Notes: generated from the letters alone by a model not told the origin. A DNA stretch of 64,000 nucleotides from Oceanimonas pelagia (GCF_030849025.1 NZ_CP118224.1:418001-482000); one strand, 5' to 3'. Counted from the stretch's first letter, positions 55,073-64,000 are shown. Translations and numbers: made by a program.

Positions 55073-56068
55073 ATGGATCTGGCACTGTTTTATTATTTGC
55101 TGCTGGGCTTTGCGGTACTGATGTACGTGGTGCTGGACGGCTTTGACCTCGGCCTCGGCATTCTCTACCCCTGGTTTCGCAGCGAGGGCGAGCGGGATCA
55201 CATGATGCGCTCCATCTCTCATGTGTGGGACGGCAACGAAACCTGGCTGGTGTTTGGCGGTGTGGTGCTGTTCGCCGCCTTTCCCGCCGCCTACGCCGGC
55301 ATACTGGCCACCCTGTATACGCCCATTATCATCATGCTGATCGGGCTGATATTCCGGGGCGTGGCCTTTGAATACCGCTTCAAGTCGCACCGCTCCAAGC
55401 CCTGGTGGGACAAATCGTTCTGGCTTGGCTCCACCGTGGCCACCTTTTGCCAGGGCGCCATTCTCGGCGCCGTAGTGCAGGGGGTAGACGCCGGCCCCGG
55501 CGAGCTGGGGGCCCTGGCCTGGCTCAGCCCGTTCAGCATTTTTACCGGTTTTGCGCTGATGGTGGCCTATGCCCTGCTGGCCTGCTGCTACCTGGTCTTG
55601 AAAAGCCGGGAGCAGATGCTGGCCCGGGCCGCCCACCTCGGTCGCCGGCTGGTGCTGGCCATCATGGCCATTCTGCTGGTGCTGAGCCTGTGGATGGTGC
55701 TGGCCAACGAGGAAGTCAGCAGCCGCTGGTTTGACGGTCTCAACCTGCTGTGGCTGTCGCCGCTGCCGCTGGCGAGCGTGCTGCTGGGCTTCCTGCTGTA
55801 CCGGGATCTGGATGGCGAGCCCCACGAGACCCGGCCCTTCTGGCTGGCCTGCGGCCTGTTCGTGCTGGGCTTTGGCGGTCTGGTGGTGAGCCTGTTCCCC
55901 TATCTGATCCCGCACCGGCTGACCCTGTGGCAGGCCAGCGCACCGGACTCCAGCCTGACCTTCCTGCTGCCGGGTATCGCCATCTTCCTGCCGCTGATCT
56001 GCGCCTATACCCTGTGGGGCTACCGCATTTTCTCCGGCAAGGTGGAAGACTTTGAGGAAGGCTACTGA
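55073..56068 (+). CDS. cioB: Cytochrome bd-type quinol oxidase subunit II
   Basis: The second membrane subunit, 331 residues with about nine helices. YVVLDGFDLGLGILYPW and WDGNETWLVFGG near the N-terminus and FEYRFK are diagnostic of CydB/CioB. It starts one base after the cioA stop and its stop overlaps the next small gene (TGATG). The length fits CioB better than E. coli CydB (379). Confidence 0.94.
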   Translation: MDLALFYYLLLGFAVLMYVVLDGFDLGLGILYPWFRSEGERDHMMRSISHVWDGNETWLVFGGVVLFAAFPAAYAGILATLYTPIIIMLIGLIFRGVAFEYRFKSHRSKPWWDKSFWLGSTVATFCQGAILGAVVQGVDAGPGELGALAWLSPFSIFTGFALMVAYALLACCYLVLKSREQMLARAAHLGRRLVLAIMAILLVLSLWMVLANEEVSSRWFDGLNLLWLSPLPLASVLLGFLLYRDLDGEPHETRPFWLACGLFVLGFGGLVVSLFPYLIPHRLTLWQASAPDSSLTFLLPGIAIFLPLICAYTLWGYRIFSGKVEDFEEGY

Positions 56069-56172
56069 TGGCCGGTAAACGGGGCTGGCTGTGGTTTGCC
56101 GGCCTTTATCTGGCCGGAGTGGGCCTGATCACCCTGGTGGGCATGGCCCTGAGGTGGCTGCTGGGCATGTAA
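56068..56172 (+). CDS. DUF2474-like small subunit of the bd oxidase
   Basis: A 34-residue peptide, too short for most gene finders: a basic start (MAGKRG), WLWFAGLYLAGVGLI as one membrane helix and a hydrophobic end. This resembles the DUF2474 peptides that follow cioAB genes and is analogous to CydX. Its start overlaps the cioB stop, implying translational coupling. A terminator follows. Confidence 0.7.
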   Translation: MAGKRGWLWFAGLYLAGVGLITLVGMALRWLLGM

Positions 56173-56196
56173 ACCCGGACCGGACTCCACATAAAG

Positions 56197-56217
56197 CGAC
56201 CCGCATGGGTCGTTTTT
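56197..56217 (+). terminator. Terminator of the bd oxidase operon
   Basis: CGACCC-GCAT-GGGTCG hairpin followed by five T residues. Confidence 0.8.
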
Positions 56218-56304
56218 GTGTTGGGGGCGCGTTAGTATGCTCGGGCAACCCGAGATGACGAATACCTATTGCCACCAGAGACGCCTCGACACGGAACGTT
56301 GATC

Positions 56305-58944
56305 ATGACCCACGCCGCCCCCTTGCCCTGCAACGAACCCGCCCGCCTGGCCTGCCTGCACCAGCTGCAACTGCTCGACACGCCGGCAGACCCGGAATTC
56401 GATCAACTGGTGGAGCTGGCCTGCCTGCTGCTCGATACCCCCATGGGGGTGGTATCGCTGGTGGACGAACACCGCCAGTGGTTTCGTGGCCGGCGCGGGC
56501 TGGCGGTGCAGGAAACCCCGCGGGACATCGCCTTTTGCAGCTGGGTGGTGGCCGACGGGGCGCCGTTGATCGTACCGGACGCCAGCCAGGATCCGCGTTT
56601 TGCCGGCAATCCTCTGGTCACCGGCGAACCCGGGCTGCGGTTTTATGCCGGGTTTCCCCTTTATCTGGAATCCGGCCTGGTGCTGGGGGTGCTGGCGGTG
56701 CTGGACACGCAGGCCCGCACCCTGAGCGAAGAAGAACGGCGTCGGCTGGGCCTGCTGGCCGAGCAGGCCCGGGCCCTGCTGCGGCTGCGCTGGAAGCGGC
56801 AACAGCTGAATGAGCAGGGCCACCTGAGCGACAGCCGGCTGGCCCGCTATGAGGCCATTACGCAAGGGGCCGCCGCCGGCATCGTCCGCATTGATGGCCG
56901 GGGCCGGATTCGGGAGATCAACGACTACGCTCTCAAGCTGCTCGGTTACGGGCGGGAAGAGCTGCTGGGGCAGAATGTCAGCCGGCTGATGCCGGCCCAG
57001 TGGGCGGAGCATCACGATCAGTATATTCGCAGCTATCTTGACGGCGGTGAGGCCAGGGTCATTGGCAAGGGGCGAAGAGTGGCGGCCCTGCACAGGAACG
57101 GTCAGCAGGTGCCGGTGCACCTGGCGGTGGGTCAGGTGCGCCAGGACGATCAGCATGACAACGCCGAGTTTATCGGCATTCTTACCGACCTCAGCGAAAC
57201 GCATCAGGCCGAGCTGCGGGAGCGGGAGGCGGCCCGCCAGCTGGAGCGTCAGCAGCGGCTGCTGAGCGTGCTGCACAAGGGTCTGACCGACTACCATGCG
57301 CTCATGTCCGGCAACCAGTTGTGGGGCTTTTTGCAGGAGGCGCTGCGGGAGCTCACCGGCAGCGACTATTCCCTGATCGGCGAGGTGCTGCCCGTTGAAA
57401 GCGGGCCGGCGTTGAAGGTGCATGCCATCACCGACCTGTCCTGGAGCGAGGAGTCGCGCCAGCTGATGCTCAAACTGCAGGCCGGGGAGATGCTGCTCAC
57501 CAACCCGGCCAGCATGCTGGGCCGGGTGTTCGCCGGCGGCCAGACCGTGCTCAGTAACGACATGGCCGGAGATGCCCGCCGCGGTGGCTTTCCACCCGGC
57601 CATCCGCCGCTGCACAATTTTCTGGGGGTTCCCATTATCGATGACGGCGAGGTGATCGGCATGTTCGCCATCGCCAATGGTCGCGAGGACTACAGTCAGG
57701 CGCTGGTGGCCTGGCTGGAGCCCTTTACCTCCACCTGCGCCCTGCTGATCAACCTCTATCGCCAGTTGCGCGAGCGGGAGGCGGTCACCGAGCAGTTGCG
57801 GCAGGCCCGGGATGAGTCTGAGCGTGCCAGCCGGGCCAAAACCGAGTTTCTGTCGTCCATGAGCCATGAGCTGCGCACGCCCCTTAACGCCATCATGGGC
57901 TTTGCCCAGCTGCTGCAGAACAACCAGCGCACCCCCCTGGGCGAGCGCCAGTTGCGTCAGGTGGAGCAGATTTACAAAAGCGGCAGCCACCTGCTCAAGT
58001 TGATCAACGAGGTGCTGGATCTGGCACGCATCGAGGCCGGTCGCATCGACATGTCGTTCGAGGCCATCGATGTGACCGACGTGGTGCGCGAGGCCTGTGA
58101 CATTCTCTCCCCCATGGCCCAGCAACAGGGCATTCAGCTGTTGGTGCAGGTGGGGCGCTGCGGCACCGTCACCGCCGATTACACCCGGCTCAAGCAGGTG
58201 CTGATCAACCTGATTTCCAACGCCATCAAGTACAACCGGCCCGATGGCCAGGTCAACATTGCCTGCCGTCGCGACGGTGAGCGCCTGCGCATTGCGGTGC
58301 GGGACACCGGAGCCGGCATTGCTCCCGAGCACCTCGATCAGTTGTTTCAGCCTTTTAACCGCCTGGGAGCCGAGAACGGCGTCATTGAGGGGACCGGCGT
58401 GGGGCTGGCGCTGACCAAAAGCATTGTCGAGCAGATGCAGGGAGAGATCGGTGTCAACAACCACCCCGGTGATGGCTGTGAGTTCTGGTTCTGCCTGCCC
58501 CTGGCCGAGCCGGCATCAACGGCGGCCCTGCCGGAAGCTCTGCCGTCGCGGGAGCCGGTTGCCGGAGCTGGCAAAACCGTGCTTTACGTGGAAGACAATC
58601 CGGCCAACCAGCGCTTGCTGAACGATCTGTTCGATGACCTCGACGGCATCGAGCTGGCCTGTGTGCACTCGGCGGAGCTGGCCTTTGAAATGGCCTGCGC
58701 CAGCCCGCCGGATCTGATCCTGATGGACATCAACCTGCCCGGCATGAACGGAATCGAGGCGACCCGCCTGCTGGGGCGGCATCCGCGCACGCGCCATGTG
58801 CCGGTGGTGGCGCTGTCGGCCAATGCCATGCCGGAAGAGGTGCGCCAGGCCCGCAGGGCCGGCTTTCGGGACTACCTGACCAAGCCGGTGGACATTCCCC
58901 GGCTGCTGGCGCTGCTCGGTGAGCTGACCGGAGACGCGTCATGA
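56305..58944 (+). CDS. Hybrid sensor histidine kinase (GAF-PAS-GAF-HisKA-HATPase-REC)
   Basis: A soluble kinase of 879 residues. An N-terminal GAF domain (about 20-160, DTPMGVVSLVDEHRQWF), PAS (about 185-300, GIVRIDGRGRIREINDYALKLLGYGREEL), a second GAF (about 320-480), DHp with SSMSHELRTPLNAIMGF, an ATPase with NLISNAIKYN and GTGVGLALTKSIVEQMQG, and a receiver (LILMDINLPGMNG). ATG 56305 is preferred over TTG 56269. No membrane segment is visible. It overlaps the EAL regulator by 4 bases. Confidence 0.92.
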   Translation: MTHAAPLPCNEPARLACLHQLQLLDTPADPEFDQLVELACLLLDTPMGVVSLVDEHRQWFRGRRGLAVQETPRDIAFCSWVVADGAPLIVPDASQDPRFAGNPLVTGEPGLRFYAGFPLYLESGLVLGVLAVLDTQARTLSEEERRRLGLLAEQARALLRLRWKRQQLNEQGHLSDSRLARYEAITQGAAAGIVRIDGRGRIREINDYALKLLGYGREELLGQNVSRLMPAQWAEHHDQYIRSYLDGGEARVIGKGRRVAALHRNGQQVPVHLAVGQVRQDDQHDNAEFIGILTDLSETHQAELREREAARQLERQQRLLSVLHKGLTDYHALMSGNQLWGFLQEALRELTGSDYSLIGEVLPVESGPALKVHAITDLSWSEESRQLMLKLQAGEMLLTNPASMLGRVFAGGQTVLSNDMAGDARRGGFPPGHPPLHNFLGVPIIDDGEVIGMFAIANGREDYSQALVAWLEPFTSTCALLINLYRQLREREAVTEQLRQARDESERASRAKTEFLSSMSHELRTPLNAIMGFAQLLQNNQRTPLGERQLRQVEQIYKSGSHLLKLINEVLDLARIEAGRIDMSFEAIDVTDVVREACDILSPMAQQQGIQLLVQVGRCGTVTADYTRLKQVLINLISNAIKYNRPDGQVNIACRRDGERLRIAVRDTGAGIAPEHLDQLFQPFNRLGAENGVIEGTGVGLALTKSIVEQMQGEIGVNNHPGDGCEFWFCLPLAEPASTAALPEALPSREPVAGAGKTVLYVEDNPANQRLLNDLFDDLDGIELACVHSAELAFEMACASPPDLILMDINLPGMNGIEATRLLGRHPRTRHVPVVALSANAMPEEVRQARRAGFRDYLTKPVDIPRLLALLGELTGDAS

Positions 58945-60677
58945 CCGTGCCCACTCACGCCGACGCCCACATTCTGGTGCTCGACGACAATCCGGTGAAC
59001 GTGGAGCTGCTGCTCTGTCTGCTGGAAGACGAGGGCTACCGCCATGTGCATGGAGAAACCGACCCGCGCCGGCTGCCGCAGATCATGAAGGCCCAGCGGG
59101 TGGACCTGTTGCTGCTGGATATTCGCATGCCGCACCTGGACGGCTACCGGGTGCTGGAATGGCTGCATGCCGAGTGGGGCGAGCAGGCACCGCCGGTGAT
59201 TGTGCTCAGTGCCCAGACCGATGCCGACACCCGGCTGCGGGCCCTGGGCCTGGGGGCCCGGGACTTTCTCAACAAACCCTTTGACCAGCTGGAAGTGCTG
59301 CAGCGCATTCGCAACACCCTGGAGGCCCACTTTCTGTTGCGCGAGCGCAGCGTGCGCGCCGCCTGGCTGGAAGACGAGGTGCGCCAGCGTACCAGCGAGC
59401 TGCAGCAACAGGCGATCAGTGATCCGGTTACCGGCCGGCTTAACCGGCGTGGCCTGCTGGAGCAGTTGCAGGGGCACACCGGGCGCGGCGTGGTGGTGTA
59501 TTTTGTTGCCCTCGACGGCCTGGAAGACATTGCCCGGCTGCATGGCCTGCGGGTGGCCGAAACCCTGAGCCGCACCCTGAGTGAACGCCTGCAGTCGTTG
59601 CTGCATGAGCAATCGTGCGTGTTTGGTGCCTGGAGCAACAGCGAGTGGCTGGTACTGGACTTCGGCACGCCGCAGACGGACGGGCTGGCCTGCCGGGCCG
59701 ATGCCCTGCTGCACAGCCTGGCTCAGGGCATTGAGGTGGAACGGCTGCTGCTGCACCTGGATTGCCGGGTCGGCATCAGCCACAGCGCCCAGGCCCACGA
59801 CAGCGCCGAGCACCTGATTCGGCAGGCGGCCATGGCGTTGCCGCCCAAGGCCGGCACATGGCGCTGCTTTGAACCGGCCCTGGAGCAGCGGTTGCTGACC
59901 CTCAGCCATTACCGTCAGGCCCTGCGCACCGCCGCCGAGCAGCATCAGCTGTTTCTGGTGTATCAGCCCAAGATGGAGCTGAGCGGCGAGCGGGTGGTGG
60001 GGGCCGAGGCCCTGTTGCGCTGGGTCAGCCCCGAGTTCGGCTTTGTATCGCCGGCGGATTTTATTCCCATTGCCGAAAGCAGCGGCGATATTCTGCGCCT
60101 GGGAAGCTGGGTGATCGACACCGCCATAGACCAGCTGGAGCAATGGCTGGCGCAGGGGGCCGTGCCCCCGGACTTTCGCGTGGCGGTGAACGTGGCGGCG
60201 CTGCAGCTGATGCAGCCGGGCTTTGCCGATGGCCTGATCACTCGCCTGGCCCACAGCCGGTTACCACCGGGCGCGCTGGAAATCGAGGTGACCGAGTCGG
60301 GGTTGATGCAAAACATGGAGCTGGCGCTGGTGCAGCTCAACCAGCTGGCGGCGGCGGGCATCGGCATTGCCATTGACGACTTCGGCACCGGCTATTCGTC
60401 GTTGGCCTACCTCAAGACCATGCCGGTGTCGGTGCTCAAGATAGACAAGGCCTTTGTGGAGCGAATGGACGCCGACGAGCAGGACCGGGGCCTGGCCCAG
60501 GCGGTGATCCACATGGCCCGCATACTGGGCTGCGAAACCGTGGCCGAGGGAGTGGAGCGCCCCGAACAGGTGGCGCTGCTCAGGACCATGGGCTGTAACC
60601 TGGTACAGGGCTACTGGTATTCGCCGCCCCTTAACCCCGAGGCCTTCGTGGAGTATTGCCAAAGCCAGAACGGCTAA
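58941..60677 (+). CDS. Response regulator with degenerate GGDEF and EAL phosphodiesterase domain
   Basis: A 578-residue output protein: receiver (residues 8-125, Asp60 in LLLLDIRMPHLDG), a GGDEF-like domain whose signature is SNSEW instead of GGDEF (so no cyclase activity expected), and an EAL domain with the catalytic set GAEALLRW, NVAALQL, IEVTESG, IAIDDFGTGYSSL, LKIDKAFV and AEGVE. It should hydrolyse cyclic di-GMP when phosphorylated by the overlapping hybrid kinase. No motility or biofilm target is evident nearby. Confidence 0.9.
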   Translation: MTVPTHADAHILVLDDNPVNVELLLCLLEDEGYRHVHGETDPRRLPQIMKAQRVDLLLLDIRMPHLDGYRVLEWLHAEWGEQAPPVIVLSAQTDADTRLRALGLGARDFLNKPFDQLEVLQRIRNTLEAHFLLRERSVRAAWLEDEVRQRTSELQQQAISDPVTGRLNRRGLLEQLQGHTGRGVVVYFVALDGLEDIARLHGLRVAETLSRTLSERLQSLLHEQSCVFGAWSNSEWLVLDFGTPQTDGLACRADALLHSLAQGIEVERLLLHLDCRVGISHSAQAHDSAEHLIRQAAMALPPKAGTWRCFEPALEQRLLTLSHYRQALRTAAEQHQLFLVYQPKMELSGERVVGAEALLRWVSPEFGFVSPADFIPIAESSGDILRLGSWVIDTAIDQLEQWLAQGAVPPDFRVAVNVAALQLMQPGFADGLITRLAHSRLPPGALEIEVTESGLMQNMELALVQLNQLAAAGIGIAIDDFGTGYSSLAYLKTMPVSVLKIDKAFVERMDADEQDRGLAQAVIHMARILGCETVAEGVERPEQVALLRTMGCNLVQGYWYSPPLNPEAFVEYCQSQNG

Positions 60678-60699
60678 GGGCCTGCCAGGCAGGCCCTTA
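60675..60699. terminator. Stem-loop between the EAL regulator and antiporter genes
   Basis: TAAGGGCCTGCC pairs with GGCAGGCCCTTA across a minimal loop; the arm includes the EAL gene's stop codon. It serves two converging genes. The T run is poor. Confidence 0.55.
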
Positions 60700-60727
60700 A
60701 GGTACATTGTCGTTTCAACGTTTCCCG

Positions 60728-62218
60728 TTACATCATCCAGAAGCCCGCGGCCAGCAGGGCGGCCAGGGTAAGGACACCGCCGATCAGCGCATAGGGCAGC
60801 TGGGTCAGGGCGTGATCCATGGTGTCGCAGCCGGCGCCCTGGGCCGACAGTACGGTGGAGTCGCTGAAGAAGCAGGCGTGGCTGCCAAAGGCCGAGGCCG
60901 ACAGCAGGGCACCCACCACCAGCGGCATGGGCACGTTCATGGCCTGGCCCAGGGGCACGACGATGGGCAGGGAAATCACGAACACGCCCCAGCTCGAGGC
61001 GGTGCTGAACACCACCGCGGCCATCACCAGAAACACCACAGCGGGCAACAGCGCCGGCGTCAGCAGCGGGGTGACGGTGTCGATGATGTAGCGGGTCATG
61101 CCCAGCTGATCGTTCACTTCCTTCAGAATAAAGCCGGCACAGACGGTGGCGAGCGGATACAGCATCACCTTGAAGCCGTCGAGGGTGGCGTCCACCTGTT
61201 GCTGGAACGACAGCAGCCGCTGCACCGAATACAGCACCATGGTCGCACCCAGGGCCACCAGCACGCCCTTCAGCAGATCGATGTCGTAATACACGCTGGC
61301 CAGCACCAGCACCGCCATGGGCAGCAGAAAGTTGGTCAGTCCCAGCCAGCCGGGCACACTGCGCTCGGGGGCGGGTGTTGCCTCGTCCTGCCAGCCCTCG
61401 GGCACCGGCTGACCGGCCTGCGCCCGGGCCTCGGCCTTTTTCATGGCGCCCAGGTCCGGCAGTTTGCGCGCCGCCACCAGCGCCACCACCAGCAGCGCGG
61501 CCCAGCCGTACAGCATCCAGGGAATGCTGGCTACGTAGAGCGACATGCCCTGGCCGCTTTCGGCCGCGCCCGAGTCTTCCAGCAATGAAGCGAAAAACAC
61601 CGCCCAGGTGGATACCGGCACCAGAATGCAGATGGGAGCGGCGGTGGAGTCGACGATGTAGGCCAGCTTTTCCCGGGAGATGCGAAAGCGGTCGGTGATG
61701 CTTTTCATCGACGACGACACCGCCAGCGAATTGAGGTAGTCGTCGATAAACACCACCAGCCCCAGGCCCACCGTGCCCACCATGGCGCTTCTGGGCGACT
61801 TGATAAGCCGGGTCATCACGGCGCCAAAGCTGTGTACGCCACCACCCCGCGCCAGCAGGTTAATCAGCCCGCCCATCATGCCGCACACCAGGATCAGCCA
61901 GGCGATGGTTTCATCCATCATCACCGCCAGGGTCACGTCCGCCAGCGGGCTCACCAGGTTGGCCGGGTCGAGCAGCAGCAGGCCGAGCAGGCTGCCCGCC
62001 AGCAAGGATTCCACGGTTTTGCGGGTGAGCACCGCCATGGTGATCACCAGCGCCGCCGGCAGCAGGCTGAGCGCACCGTAGTCGCTGCCGGGCTCGTGGG
62101 TAAAGCCGAGCCAGGCAAAGGCCAGACCGGCTATCACGGCCACCGCCAGGCCACGCCAGAGCGGTGGCCATTTGACACTGGGACTGAGGGCAAGGGTATT
62201 GGGTTGTTCCATCATCAT
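60728..62218 (-). CDS. NhaC-family Na+/H+ antiporter-like transporter
   Basis: A 496-residue membrane protein with about 12 helices. VGLGLVVFIDDYLNSLAVSSSMKSITDRF and SAFGSHACFFSDSTVLSAQGAGCDTMDH are typical of the NhaC/YuiF group. It lies 56 bases downstream of puuA on the same strand, so it is probably cotranscribed with it. A role in putrescine or amino-acid transport is therefore possible, but nothing in the sequence proves it. Confidence 0.82.
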   Translation of the reverse strand: MMMEQPNTLALSPSVKWPPLWRGLAVAVIAGLAFAWLGFTHEPGSDYGALSLLPAALVITMAVLTRKTVESLLAGSLLGLLLLDPANLVSPLADVTLAVMMDETIAWLILVCGMMGGLINLLARGGGVHSFGAVMTRLIKSPRSAMVGTVGLGLVVFIDDYLNSLAVSSSMKSITDRFRISREKLAYIVDSTAAPICILVPVSTWAVFFASLLEDSGAAESGQGMSLYVASIPWMLYGWAALLVVALVAARKLPDLGAMKKAEARAQAGQPVPEGWQDEATPAPERSVPGWLGLTNFLLPMAVLVLASVYYDIDLLKGVLVALGATMVLYSVQRLLSFQQQVDATLDGFKVMLYPLATVCAGFILKEVNDQLGMTRYIIDTVTPLLTPALLPAVVFLVMAAVVFSTASSWGVFVISLPIVVPLGQAMNVPMPLVVGALLSASAFGSHACFFSDSTVLSAQGAGCDTMDHALTQLPYALIGGVLTLAALLAAGFWMM

Positions 62219-62274
62219 CTTCCTTTTTGGTCGAGGGGGACGCCTGCCGGCGCTCTTTTACCTGGTTGGTGAAA

Positions 62275-63690
62275 TCAGGCGTTTTTCAGCATCCATTCCA
62301 GTTCGATATCGGTGATGCGCTTTTCAAATTCGAGCAGCTCATCCTGCTTGCAGATGCGGTATACCTCGATGAATTTGTCACCCAGGTAGCGCTTGAGCGG
62401 GGTGGCCCCTTGCAGCCGGGCCAGGGCGTCGCTCTGGCGGGTGGGCAGGGGCAGGCCTTCCTGCTCCAGGCCGTTGCCCACCACCGGCTCCGGCAGCGGC
62501 AGTGTGTTGTCGAGGCCGTGCAGCAGGCCGGCCAGTATGGTAGCCACCACCAGATAGGGGTTGGCGTCGGCGCCGGGCACCCGGTACTCGATGCGGCGGG
62601 CCTCGTCGTCGCCGGCGGGAATGCGCAGGGCCACGGTGCGGTTGTTGTGACCCCAGGACGCCTGCACCGGCACATACATGCCCGGCTGAAAGCGGCGAAA
62701 GGCGTTCATGTTGGGGGCCAGCAGCGCCATGCTGTCGGGCATCAGATCCAGCATGCCGGCCAGCGCCTGCCTGAGCAGCGGCGAGTCCTCGCCCTCGGCA
62801 TCGGCAAACAGGTTGTTGCCCTGTTCGTCGGTGACGCTGATGTGCACGTGCAGGCCGCTGCCCGGATGTTCCTCGTAGGGCTTGGCCATAAAGGTGGCGT
62901 CCATCTCGTATTGCTCGGCCACCAGCTTGATCAGCCGCTTCAGCGCCAGCGCCTGATCACAGGCGGCCAGCACGTCGCTGCCGTGGTGCATGTTGATCTC
63001 GAACTGGCCCGGCGCGGCCTCGGCCACGGCGCCGTCGGCGGGCAGCCCCTGCAGGGCGGCGATATTGTCGATATCGGCGAGGATCTCCGCAAAATTGTTG
63101 AGGTTGTCCACGGAATAGACCTGGCTGTAGGTGTCCCGTTTCTGGGTCAGCGGCGAGCAGGGAGGCTGCAGCCGGCCCTGCTCGTCCCTGTCTCTGTCCA
63201 CCAGATAGAACTCCAGCTCCAGGGCGATCACCGGGGTCAGGCCCCGGGCCTTCACCTGTTTCCACACCCGTTCCAGCACGTTGCGCGGTTCCAGGGCAAA
63301 GGGCTGCTCGTGTTCATCCACCATGGTCAGCAGCAACTGGGCCACCGCCTCCGCATCCGAGGCCGAGGGCACCAGGGTGCCGGCAATGGGGTAGCAGGGC
63401 AGGTCGGGCTCGCCGATGTCCTGGCCGATGCCGGTTTCCTCCACCACATTGCCGCGAAAATCCATGGCAAACACGGAAGCGGGAAAGAAACAGCCGTTTT
63501 CCAGCTTGTCGAGGGCGCTCACCGGCAGCCGCTTGCCGCGAAAAATGCCATTGAGGTCGGTCAACAGCACATCGACGTACTGGGTTTCGGGGTAGCGGGC
63601 AAGGTAGGCGGCCACCTCCTGTTCAAAGGGAGTAGAAGCGGGCTCGCTGGCCGAAGAAGGAAGAGTCGTTACCGCTGTGTTCGCTTGCAT
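62275..63690 (-). CDS. puuA: Gamma-glutamylputrescine synthetase (glutamine-synthetase family)
   Basis: A 471-residue member of the glutamine synthetase superfamily that ligates glutamate to putrescine, the first step of the Puu pathway. VIALELEFYLVDRD, GQFEINMHHGSD and GSGLHVHISVTDEQGNN hold the metal and ATP sites, and RRIEYRVPGADANPYLV the later substrate site. The tyrosine adenylylation motif of GlnA is not seen. Divergence from puuD supports PuuA over other GlnA-like ligases. Confidence 0.87.
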   Translation of the reverse strand: MQANTAVTTLPSSASEPASTPFEQEVAAYLARYPETQYVDVLLTDLNGIFRGKRLPVSALDKLENGCFFPASVFAMDFRGNVVEETGIGQDIGEPDLPCYPIAGTLVPSASDAEAVAQLLLTMVDEHEQPFALEPRNVLERVWKQVKARGLTPVIALELEFYLVDRDRDEQGRLQPPCSPLTQKRDTYSQVYSVDNLNNFAEILADIDNIAALQGLPADGAVAEAAPGQFEINMHHGSDVLAACDQALALKRLIKLVAEQYEMDATFMAKPYEEHPGSGLHVHISVTDEQGNNLFADAEGEDSPLLRQALAGMLDLMPDSMALLAPNMNAFRRFQPGMYVPVQASWGHNNRTVALRIPAGDDEARRIEYRVPGADANPYLVVATILAGLLHGLDNTLPLPEPVVGNGLEQEGLPLPTRQSDALARLQGATPLKRYLGDKFIEVYRICKQDELLEFEKRITDIELEWMLKNA

Positions 63691-63874
63691 GATTTCACCA
63701 CCATGTGACCGTTAAATATAATTTACGCTGATAACTTAGGTGTGTTTATTTTGTTTTGCAAGTGTTAAAAAATATTGAGCTTTGAAAACGCCGGTGCTAG
63801 GGTTTTGGTTATATTTTTTACGGATGTCCCGCCATCGGGGCAGAGTGTTCAAAATTTAGAGCGGTTTAAGGTGC
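63691..63874. promoter_or_regulatory. Divergent puuA-puuD regulatory region
   Basis: 184 bases, AT-rich compared with the rest of the window. It holds several TATAAT/TATATT-like boxes (for example 63716-63721). PuuR-like AT-rich candidates such as AAATATAATTTACG are present, but no match is good enough to call a PuuR operator. Confidence 0.4.
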
Positions 63875-64000
63875 ATGAATATGGTTCATATATTTAACAA
63901 GCCCTGGGTGGGGGTGATCCTGTGCCGGCAGCAACTGGGACCGCATCCGGGACTGGTCGTACAACAGAAATACCTGGATGCCATCGTGGCGGCCGGGGCG
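63875..64000 (+). CDS. puuD: Gamma-glutamyl-gamma-aminobutyrate hydrolase PuuD, N-terminus only
   Basis: The first 42 codons of a class I glutamine-amidotransferase-like hydrolase that releases GABA from its gamma-glutamyl form. WVGVILCRQQLG and QQKYLDAIVAAGA align with the start of E. coli PuuD. AAGGTGC precedes the ATG. The catalytic part is beyond the right edge of the window. Confidence 0.8.
   Translation, partial: MNMVHIFNKPWVGVILCRQQLGPHPGLVVQQKYLDAIVAAGA

Overview
The window is about 64 kb of GC-rich, gene-dense chromosome from a marine-type gammaproteobacterium. Gene content and order (zur-dusA, oxyR-mrcA, pilMNOPQ-aroK-aroB-damX-dam-DUF2970-rpe-gph-trpS, yjeH-asnC-helD) fit the Aeromonadales best, for example Oceanimonas, Oceanisphaera or Zobellella. 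That placement is an inference from synteny and protein similarity to remembered E. coli sequences; no search was run. No tRNA, rRNA, CRISPR array or prophage was seen. No gene-free stretch exceeds about 300 bases.

Layout. 1-3.5 kb: zur (cut by the window edge), dusA, a ydcH-like gene, a peroxiredoxin-glutaredoxin fusion with an OxyR-like site, and oxyR. 3.5-18.9 kb: the conserved mrcA / pilMNOPQ / aroKB / damX / dam / rpe / gph / trpS block, interrupted after dam by a complete IS3-family element (14823-16079) with a CCC target duplication and a -1 frameshift signal. 19-24 kb: a minus-strand operon hmgA - fumarylacetoacetase - acetoacetyl-CoA synthetase with a divergent MarR regulator. 24-30 kb: an uncharacterised lipoprotein, a tandem bacterioferritin pair with complementary active sites, a YjgR/HerA-like ATPase, and putP with an AraC regulator. 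31-38 kb: a LysR regulator divergent from glutathione-dependent formaldehyde detoxification (adhC-fghA), cysQ, and an HlyD/ABC exporter; two REP-like doublets lie just downstream of adhC and of the permease. 38-44.7 kb: yjeH with an AsnC regulator, helD, a GntR regulator, an amidohydrolase without the usual HxH motif, and a decayed cytosine-deaminase-like gene. 44.7-50 kb: hppD and an SNF-family symporter, each preceded by a good TyrR box, then a chemoreceptor and an M48 lipoprotein protease. 50-56.2 kb: a histidine kinase and sigma54 activator divergent from a CIO-type cytochrome bd operon that has a near-consensus sigma54 promoter and two tiny membrane-protein genes. 56-60.7 kb: a hybrid kinase overlapping an EAL response regulator. 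60.7-64 kb: an NhaC-family antiporter, puuA and the start of puuD.

How parts work together. HppD makes homogentisate; HmgA and the FAA hydrolase take it to fumarate plus acetoacetate; the adjacent acetoacetyl-CoA synthetase activates acetoacetate. TyrR boxes tie hppD to a probable tyrosine symporter.

The most interesting locus is 50.1-56.2 kb. The sequence predicts that a membrane kinase and its sigma54 activator switch on a short-Q-loop (cyanide-insensitive type) bd oxidase through a -24/-12 promoter. The operon begins with a 32-residue membrane peptide gene and ends with a DUF2474-like peptide gene.
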